From Podospora comata (taxonomy: Eukaryota > Ascomycota > Sordariomycetes > Sordariales > Podosporaceae): DNA of 64,000 nt. The position numbers were made by a program, and so were the translations under genes. The stretch covers positions 6,758,001 to 6,822,000 of the forward strand of contig CP071493.1 in assembly GCA_017354895.1 (NCBI GenBank), written 5' to 3'. Of this stretch, positions 55,857-64,000 are shown piece by piece. A model generated the notes under the pieces. That model saw nothing but the letters and a program-made list of their open reading frames with translations, had not been told where the DNA came from and ran no database searches. Each line of letters starts with the position of its first letter. Positions within the stretch are counted from its first letter, which is position 1.

Positions 55857-57522
55857 GATTGGCAATTCTCGCGTTGGCAGAGACGCGGGCGTGGTCGTAG
55901 GCAAGGCAATGCAATGCTCGAGGGCGGACGGCGGACGGCGGACGGCGGGAGAGGACAGGATCTGAATGGAACAATGGCTGGGGGTTGGAAGAGAGAAGGT
56001 CCAGGCCGGCTTCTGTGATTACAGCATCCACAACAAAATGTCTAGCGGGCAGACCGAACAGCGAACAGCAGTTGGGGGCTCCCACGTGCCGTCAAGGGTA
56101 CCGCTGACCGCTGCTATTTATTGCCCGGCTGGGGTGATGGGCTTGGGACGCCGCTAAGACTTAGCGACCGGCGACAACAGCGGGGAGCAGGGAGCAAGGG
56201 GGCAGTGACTTCAGTCTTCCCCAGATCGCTGGAATGTCTTGGCGCGTGGGATGATGCTCCGTGGGATTGTTTGGGATTGTTTGGGACCGTGAGAGAAGAC
56301 AACCGCAACCAAGGGTGTCCGGGCTGAACATCTGCTGAATCTGGACGCCGTTCCCTTTGACAGACGACGCGCCTCGCGGTGCGCCTTCTTTTGTCTTTGT
56401 TAGCTCTCGCAAACGTTGAACAAGCGCTGAGACAAACAGGGTTGGCTTATCGGGAAGCGGTTGAAAATGGGCCGAGGGGCTCGCTTGGCAGTGGGGGTGG
56501 CCGTTGTGACACCATTCCAGGTCCACCCTCAATTCCAGCTTCCAATCTTTGTTCGATGGGTTACACGCAACTTCCAAGACGATTCTAGCGGCTTTACCAA
56601 ACCGAGATCCCCGGTCTATTGACCGTATCTATCGATATGTTGTGTCAGTCTGCCATCCCAGCAAACATCTATCAGCAGTCTTCAGCTTACCTACAAGCCC
56701 TCTTGGGGAGCGGATTCAGGGTCCTGGGCGCACAAGGACACAAGCTTATCACATGTGGATAATATGGTCTCGCTGTGCGGCTCTGCTGGACCAATTCCAC
56801 GGAAGAGGTTTGTACAATGAGGCTGTGGTTCCCTCCAAGTGGTCAGACTGAAGCCCATTCCTCGCCATTGTCATCCGGCACCGCAGCTGCAACTCAAAAC
56901 AGGCCTGGGACTGCTGTGTTCCTGGATCAGGCCCCAGTTCCAGGCTTTCCCATTCCCGCGCCGTTGAGATGGCTGTGAGTCAGTGAAGGTACAGCCTGCG
57001 TCTTTTCACCATCTCCAACTTTGAAGTTTGCCAGGCATCCGACTTCTTGTTAGCGCAGAACTGACGCCATGTTGACCGGCCCATCTCCAGCCACAACGGT
57101 TTCCAGGGTCGAGTCAGGGTCCCAACTGCCTCATACTTCTGCAAGACAATCTGCTAGGCTGGGTCAGGGACTCCAACATCGGGGAAAGCGCGCCGAACTC
57201 TTCTTCGTCCAAGGCCGTTGCCTCCGGTCCCCGTTTGTTAGCCAGTTCCATGTGAGCAAGCGCCGCAGAGCTAACGGCCAAGCTCTACCATCATGGGACG
57301 AAACGGGCCTCTTCAAGTCCATGACTTGATACTCGCTGATCTATCGAAGCTTCAAGTTTAGAAGTCTTATCTCTCTCTCTTTAATGCCACATTGCCTCCG
57401 GACAAGTGCCCTCTTTCTTTCATGGCCTGTTGTTTTTCTATTACTGGACCCCTTCGATGGCATCCACCACCATACAAGGGCCGAGATGCGCTCGACAACC
57501 CGGGTCTAGCAGGACGACACCC
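55857..57522. other. divergent promoter region, EAF / GH76 gene
   Basis: About 1.7 kb. It contains GCGGACG repeated three times near 55923-55945 just upstream of EAF, and a doubled GGGATTGTTT at about 56264-56284. No further gene was recognised. Confidence 0.5.
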
Positions 57523-59690
57523 ATGGTAACGACGCGGACATGGCTGACAGCCAGTCTACTGTCGATCTCGCAGCTCACTGCAGCTTACACACTTGATTTG
57601 AGCTCAACGGGTGAGGCTCGGTGCACCACATCCTGACCACAGTCCCGGCATTGACTCTATGACACCCTGCAGACTCTCTCAAATCCGTCGCGAACTCCAT
57701 GACCGAAGACATGATGTCATTCTACTCAGGAGACAAACCAGGGGGCACCCCTGGTTTGCTCCCACAGCCATACTACTGTGGGTTGCTACCCAACCCACCA
57801 GAGAATCATCATGAAAGACCTCACACACACTAACCCAACCGGAGCTCAGGGTGGGAAGCAGGAGCCCTCATGGGCGCTCTAATTGACTACTGGTACTACA
57901 CCGGCGACACCCGTTGGAACGCCCTCGCCACCGAAGGCCTCCTCTTCCAAACCGGCCCCAATAACGACTACATGCCCCCCAACCAAACCGTCACCGAAGG
58001 AAACGACGACCAAGGCTTCTGGGGCATGGCCGTCATGACGGCCGCCGAGTACAACTTTGACAACCCACCCCCGGGCAAGCCACAATGGCTCTCCCTCGCC
58101 CAAGCTGTCTTCAACACCCAGGCCGCCCGCTGGGACACTGAGGACTGCGGCGGCGGCCTCCGGTGGCAGATCTTCACCTGGAACAACGGCTACGACTACA
58201 AGAACTCCATATCCCAAGCTTGCTTTTTCAACCTGGCTGCCCGGCTGGCCCTGTACACAGGGAACCAGTCCTACGCCGACTGGGCAGACAAAGCCTGGGA
58301 CTGGATGGTGGCTACCAACCTCATCAATCCAGAGTACTACTACATCTACGACGGCACCCACATCAACAACTGCTCCGAAATAACCCCCTACCAGTGGACT
58401 TACAATGCTGGCGCATTTTTGCTGGGTGCGGCGGCATTGTACAATTACACCACCGGCCCTGTCCAGTCCGTCTGGAGAGACCGTGTCGACGGCCTGTTGA
58501 ACGGCACCTCTGTCTTCTTCACCGGCCCCAACAAGGACATCATGACCGAAGTCGCCTGCGAGCCCGTCGACCTCTGTGACCTCGACCAGCAGTCTTTCAA
58601 AGCTTACCTCTCCCGCTGGATGGCCGCCACGACTAAATGGGCGCCTTGGACATACGACAGGATCAAGCCGCTGCTGCAGTCTTCTGCCCAAGCTGCCGCG
58701 GGAACGTGTAGGGGAGGGGCGAATGGACGAATGTGCGGGCTGAAGTGGAATCAGGGGCCCAAGTGGGATGGGAGCACGGGGGTGGGGCAGCAGATGGCGA
58801 CCATGGAGGTGGTGTTGGGGAATATGATTGGGCAGAGCCATGGTCCGGTGACTGATCGAAAGGGGGGGACGAGTAAAGGGGATCCGGGGGCGGGGGGGCA
58901 GGATATGGGACGGAATGATCCGTTGCAGCGGGCGGGTGCGTGGCCGCCGGTTAGTCAGGGGGGTAGGGCGGGGGCGTGGATACTGATGTTGCTGACTGTT
59001 TTGGGGGTTGTTGGCGGGTGTGTTTTTGTTTTGGTAGATGAAGGGAACGGGATGGAGGAGCAGATTGAGGGGGTCGGGGACGTGGTTACTGTTGCTGGCG
59101 GGATGGGGAGGAGGAGAGATGGGAATAAGTTGAGGAAGGAGAGTCCGAATATTTTGGGGGCGATGGTGGCGGCGGGGTCATTGGAGAAGGAGAGGGGCGG
59201 GGCGGTGAATAGAAGCGATAGTGATAGAACGCTGAGGGGGGATGAGGATGAGATGGGGGTGGGTGAGGTGAAGAGGGGGGCGGAACACGTGGACAAGCCG
59301 GTGGGGGAGCCGCCTAGTATCAAGGTGCCTCATCCGAGGAATAGGAAGCCGTTGAGGACGACGTTGTTGGCGAAGCAGCATCAGAGGCAGTGGTCGAAGT
59401 CGAGGCGGAATTATTGGGGAGATAATGATGGAAGTGGGGAAACGGTGGTGGGGGATCTTGTCAAAGACAAAAATGTTGATAACAATAACCGTGTTGAAGC
59501 CGTCAGTGCGCCGCCGCCAAAGAAGAGAAGGCAATCAGACCCCGGGTCAGACAGCAATAAGGATAAGGTCACGCTTCCGAGAAAAGGGCCGCCGAGGAAG
59601 GGGGTTAGGTGGAGCGATACGGTGGAGGGTAGCTTGCGTTTGGATGCTCAGCAGACGTATTCGGCGTATTGGGAGAGTGAGTGTTATTGA
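57523..59690 (+). CDS. GH76 family protein (Dfg5/Dcw1-like) with membrane anchor
   Basis: Predicted alpha-1,6-mannanase/transglycosidase that links GPI proteins to the cell wall. Three exons: 57523-57610, 57673-57777 and 57850-59690, giving 677 residues; the joins restore YYWWEAGALMGALIDYW, a family landmark. Residues 1-21 are a signal peptide (MVTTRTWLTASLLSISQLTAA). The GH76 domain runs to about residue 400, with the catalytic-type Asp117-Asp118 in EGNDDQGFWG and DCGGGLRWQI. Several N-glycosylation sites are present. Instead of an obvious GPI signal, a transmembrane helix (about 440-460, WILMLLTVLGVVGGCVFVLV) is followed by about 215 charged, disordered residues, presumably cytoplasmic. An ATG at 57457 in frame would add 22 residues and spoil the signal peptide. 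Confidence 0.9.
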
Positions 59691-62309
59691 CCTCCTGGGT
59701 TGGAGTGTGTGTACGTACATACTTTGCATTGGTTGGAGATTTTTTTCTGGGACAGTCATTTTGGGATTCTGAGAGGCACAATTGGGATACAATCACAACA
59801 TTGGAAGGGAGGGCATCTTGTATATCATTTGGCACGGGAGAGTGCTGATGTGGTTTCGTATGTGTAGGGTTAGGTTGAACTTGGTCAGTTGGCTTTACCT
59901 CATCTCACATTGTCATGTTGCACATGCAGGGTCGCTTGCTGGTGAGGGGGCTTGATATGTCAGGAGTGGGCGAGAAAGGTGGTCGAGTGTATTGTATAGT
60001 AGTTCAAACATACTCCCTCCAACAGCCTCAGTTACCCTCGTCACAACAACCCTTGTGGTCAAGTGGCAAGGGTATCAGGGCTGCTCACGCCGCCGCCCAC
60101 CGCCGGGCTCACCAAGAGCTCGATGGCGGATTCCTTGCAAAACCTTTCGTAGCTGGGTTTTCGGCGCCCGCCCCCTTGAGGGCCGGTGAGCTTTTGTTTT
60201 TCAGGCCAGGCTTTTTACAAGTTTGGGTCTGGGGTCTGGTTTCATGTTTTTGAACCTCAACTCCAATCAGCTCATAATACAGCTGCGACTTGCTCGGATT
60301 GTCGGAGAAACACGGAGCTAAGTGGTAGAAATTACTTCTTGTTGGCGGTTGCCCTCAGCCACGAGCTGTTGCGATTTTGGAGTCGAAATAGGCACTCATG
60401 TAAAAGTCGAGGAAGAAAAACATTCTGCTCTGTTTCTCATTTCTACGACTGGCTAACATTTGGCCTGCTATGGCCGTGTGTCTGGCAGAATGCCAGTATG
60501 GGAGTGTTTGAAACTTCGGATTTTGGCCTAGAGAAAATATAGGTTTATGTGTCAGTAAAGCATCCGTTTCGGAATGTCTAATCACGTTTCGGGACCGCAA
60601 GTCAAAAGACTGAGATGTGACTTGGAAAGACGGAAAGCTCTGGTCACCGCTTCTTTAGACATGAGCCGGGTACTTTTTGAAGCATAGCCTGAGGAGAGAT
60701 CTACTGTGAAAATGGCAACAGCTGACTGGCGATGAAGTTCCACAAATCAACGTGATTGCCAAACACAAAGCAGATTCTCTTCGCACAATCACAATCACGA
60801 TGTGTGGAATGTGTACCACCATCTCGACGGTCGACAGTGGCACAAGTACAACCGTTGATCAGTGCGCTTAAGTCCTTAAGGCCACCCTGTTTGAGGAGAT
60901 GCTCGACCCACGCACGAGAAAAAGATAAATGAGGTGTCAAAATAGGGTGCTGACATGCGAAGTGAGTTACGTGCTGAAGTCTCAGTCACCACGATGGGAA
61001 TATTCTCCGTGGCCAATGAGACTTATAGGAGAATGAAAGCGCCTCGATCGATCCGGGATCGGGAATTGGGGGGGCGGGCGGTGAAATTGGCACTTTCGGT
61101 TGTTGAAACAGGCTCTGTGGTGATGTTGTGGTTGTTGCGATTGCCCATGAGGTTGTTCGATGCTGTTCATTTCAATGTGACTATTCGCGACATAGAAACC
61201 TTCTGTCCAGTCGTTAAGGTCATCTGACCATCTGACAGCGGAGATCTGGTCTCGCAGCAGCGTTGCCTGCATGAAGCAGTGTAATATTCCTCGGTGCCTT
61301 GCTCGAAGGATCGATGAGCAGGGTCCCTTGAAATATCTTCTTGTGCTCCAGTCACCTCCTGCCGAGGATGTCGGGAGGCGCTTGCAGTTGATCCGTCCCC
61401 AAGTCGGTGACCCACGGGCATGATACACGAGGTTGGTCCGTGGTAGCGTTTAATATATGCTGATCTGGAATGCTGCAGGAGAAACAGAGATGCTAGATAC
61501 AGTGGTCCATCGTCGGCTGCGCGGGTATCCGTAGGTTCGGCCGCCTGGTCCACCTGGCCTTCTTGTCAAGGGAACAAGACCCGGTTAGGGCACGGTAATG
61601 GCTTTGGTTGGAGGATGAGCGAGAAACTCGAGATCGCATGCATAGGTTGCTCAAATCCGGTGGCACTGTCACCAATGCTGACAGGATGGGACGGAGAAGA
61701 GCTGGAGCAGCATTCACTTCCCAAGCGCTCACCAAACCTAGCACTTGGACCCTTGATCCGACACACAAACTCTTGGCCGAGAGCATTAACCGCTCTGAAC
61801 CGAGCGGCTGAGTTTGGCTGATTCACTGTGTTGTGGCAGCTACCCGCTTGTACGAGGCACTGGCGCCGTCCCGTCATTGTCTCCAGTTCCCAATCAGTTC
61901 ACTGTGCTCTTGGTGACTTGAAAACCTTGACCGCTCCGCTCTTGCAGGTAGCCATGGAGTTGCTCTCGGTTTGCGATTGTCGGCAAGTTCCATAACTTGG
62001 CGTCTCCCCGGATTTCTCTGGGGCACGTCGGGACCGGTAGTCATCCGGCGATGCGGAGAGTGAGTAGGCTTCCTTCATCGGCTCGAGTCAATACTTTATC
62101 AGGGGGTCCGTCCAAAGATTGCCTCCTCCACAACATAACTGACAGGACAAAGATTTTGACTCCTTGGACGACTCCAACACTCGGTGTCGACGCGTGGCAA
62201 CCTTTCGCCATCCATCCATACGCAATTCCGGTACGTTGGGGATAGTTTAGACCACTCAGCGGTCCCGTCGACGAGTCCTTGCAACTGACGAAGCGCTCAG
62301 GGACCAAAA
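59691..62309. other. long intergenic region, no supported gene
   Basis: About 2.6 kb. A 90-codon ATG frame at 60955-61227 and an opposite 148-codon frame at 60982-61428 overlap, lack domains and have no supporting signals. Nothing repeat-like or RNA-like was certain. Confidence 0.45.
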
Positions 62310-62862
62310 ATGCCAGATTATATTGGATCACCTGGGGGTGACCATGCAGATTTCAACCAGTCTTCGAATGCCATCCAGGACAAGCTCGGAGGCACCGGCA
62401 ACATCGTTAACATCACCGCCGCCGAGGTCGCCGTCATCGTTATCACAGTCACCCTGGTCTTGTTGGCTCTAGTTGGCGTCTTTTACTGTCGAATCTTGCA
62501 AGCTCGTCGGGATCTCGATATAGAAAACAAGGCGAAGGAGCGGGCCGCGGGCCCCGCGCTGGGCGATGCCATAGAACTGGTACACACCAAGAGAGCATCC
62601 GGGAGCTCTTGCGATACGATATCGATCAAGAATAGAGACGAGATTGGCGAGCCCAGCTCGAGCAAGGGTAAAACGCCGGCCGCCATGGAATCGAACCAAG
62701 AACCAAAACTGCCTCTTCGACACTATATCCATTGGAAGAACCCAGATCCGAAGGCACAAACTAAGCAACAAGAAGAAGGTAAGCAAAAGCTGCTAAACCA
62801 AGGCTTCGAGCAATCACTTACTCGGTGCTGCAGGTTCATCTTCTTCACACCCTCCGTACTGA
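62310..62862 (+). CDS. small single-pass membrane protein, unknown
   Basis: Two exons, 62310-62778 and 62834-62862, with a 55-nt intron (GTAAGC donor, CTGCAG acceptor), giving 165 residues ending SSSSHPPY. Without splicing the frame would run to 62909 with an unlike tail, so the spliced form is preferred. Residues 1-37 are polar with two Asn-X-Ser/Thr sites; residues 38-60 form a clear transmembrane helix (AEVAVIVITVTLVLLALVGVF); the rest is charged and Ser/Lys/Glu-rich. This suggests an N-outside, C-inside type III topology without a cleaved signal. No family was recognised. Confidence 0.65.
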
Positions 62863-64000
62863 CCCCAAGTCTGGAGCATCTCGCTCCTTTTGAGAAGACC
62901 TTGACGTAATGGGGTGTTGCAGAATTCCCGCTCCTGAGTAAGCTGGATATGGGCCGACGATATTCGAAGGGGCAAAAGTTGGTTGCCCAGTGGCTGTTGT
63001 TGGAGAGATGATGGAACGAAGGGGAGATTTTCTCGTCAAGCTTCGGGTACCATTCCCGCCATAGCGGGCATTGTGTGCAGGAAGGCTAGATCATGGGGCA
63101 TTTTGGTGAGCTGTTTTTAGGGGATTGTTTTGCGGCGTTCACGAGATACTAGACTGTAGAGGCTTCATGCCAGAAATTGTTAGCGCCTATTTCCACCAAG
63201 CTTCCAAGTTTTCTGAGTTGGATACGTACAACCGAAGCATCGGTCCAGAGGCCCCCAAACGACGATAAGAGTCGATCAAAGTAAGGTAGGCGAGGTCGAT
63301 AGGCTGGTCCTTGCCGTTGGGCGAGATGCCGAGCCGCAAACACGTCGAGTGGCCAGGCCATTGAGTAAGGAAGAGCTTGGTAGGATCAGCTTGAGGTACG
63401 TAAACATCATCAAGAAAAATGAACAGAGCAGGACATGGAGTGTGTGGGCGTCGTTGAATCCCCCAAAAGTGCAATCAATGCTCGCGACAAGCCAAGTGAT
63501 CCTTCGCGGGCCGCACCGAGTGATCCCAGCTTAGCGTCTCGGCTGCTGACAACTCCCCCAACCCACAACTCGGGGGTCACTAACCCGATTCCAATGCCAA
63601 CCCCAACCCAGTTGCATCTTCGCCCCGCTGCTATCGACATGAGATGCCCCGAGGACCGCACCAGTCAATGCTATTCTTGGTATCAACTGTTTTCATTATC
63701 CTGCTGCGCAACTCGACGGATTCTCGGCATGGGGAATCATCGACCATCAACCGGCACTTGTTCCAATCTCCACCTCTTGCTGCCTGGTATCGCTGCAGTA
63801 TCTCGTCCTCGGGACAAGAGCAGGCGAACATGATCGCCGAGGGATGCCTCAATCAAGTAAGCCGAAACCATGGAAAGGTGACTCCTGAAACAACCCCAAT
63901 GCAGCCTCTAGAAACATTCGCCAAGGCAACATCCCCGCACCGGTCAACGAGAATGCAGCATGAAAAAGCAAAATGGTGGAGGCAGTCCTCAAACCGATCC
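62863..64000. other. window end, uncertain coding fragments on minus strand
   Basis: Two minus-strand open stretches, 63187-63474 and 63631-63852, have codon use and composition resembling exons (for example CPEDEILQRYQAARGGDW and PIDLAYLTLIDSYRRLG) but no domain, no certain start and no splice join that I could defend. They may be exons of a gene entering from the right, or a decayed gene. Confidence 0.25.

Noticed and set aside
60055-60120. tRNA-like D-arm sequence (GTGGTCAAGTGGCAAGG)
   Set aside because: No matching T-arm or acceptor stem within range on that strand.
60955-61428. Opposed 90- and 148-codon frames
   Set aside because: They overlap on opposite strands, have no splice or domain support and ordinary spacer composition.
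1-64000. Transposon or RIP-mutated relics
   Set aside because: No terminal repeats, transposase, reverse transcriptase or strongly AT-shifted blocks were seen, despite the presence of a RID-like gene.

Overview
The window looks like chromosomal DNA of a filamentous ascomycete, most likely a Sordariomycete of the order Sordariales. Evidence: genes of about 1-6 kb carry short introns (roughly 45-160 nt, mostly 55-65) with GT..AG ends and fungal branch sites such as CTAAC or CTGAC; the products are standard Pezizomycotina proteins (peroxisomal malate synthase, Chs5 exomer subunit, Las17/WASP, a GH76 mannosidase, a RID-type cytosine methyltransferase); spacers hold pyrimidine-rich leaders, microsatellites and one minisatellite. 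The RID-like protein is 752 residues as modelled. From memory that is close to the Podospora homologue, so Podospora or a near relative is my best guess, but this is inference. No rRNA, certain tRNA, CRISPR array, transposon or virus-like element was recognised.

Layout. 1-3.7 kb: no supported gene; TA and CAC microsatellites and a 15-bp minisatellite. 3.7-9.1 kb: malate synthase and mitochondrial fumarase, both minus, both producing malate. 10.2-14.1 kb: a Gin4/Hsl1/Cdr2-type kinase (minus), divergent from SMC5 (plus, 15.5-18.9 kb). 20.3-21.1 kb: an 81-residue predicted lipid-anchored protein, then a perfect hairpin, a G13 run and a chain of small stem-loops. 21.2-24.1 kb: XPF/Rad1 nuclease (minus), divergent from a 69-residue protein (plus). 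25.9-28.0 kb: Las17/WASP (plus), convergent with eIF1A (minus). 30.2-33.6 kb: an unknown protein and Chs5 (plus), then a short-chain dehydrogenase-like gene (minus). 34.7-37.1 kb: a disordered 818-residue protein (minus). 39.1-45.4 kb: SEN1 helicase (minus). 46.3-48.8 kb: an endonuclease III/DEMETER-like HhH-GPD glycosylase (minus), head to head over 2.9 kb with the RID-like methyltransferase (plus, 51.7-53.95 kb). 54.6-55.9 kb: ELL-associated factor EAF (minus), divergent from a membrane-anchored GH76 protein (plus, 57.5-59.7 kb). 62.3-62.9 kb: a small single-pass membrane protein. The end of the window is uncertain.

Themes. There is a carbon-metabolism pair, a polarity/cell-wall group (Las17, Chs5, Gin4-like kinase, GH76) and a notable density of genome-maintenance genes (SMC5, XPF, SEN1, HhH-GPD glycosylase, RID). 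The most thought-provoking arrangement is the methyltransferase and glycosylase sharing one long divergent spacer, which could couple writing and removal of modified cytosine; this is a hypothesis. All exon joins were read by eye from splice signals, frame continuity and expected family sequence; no transcript data were available.
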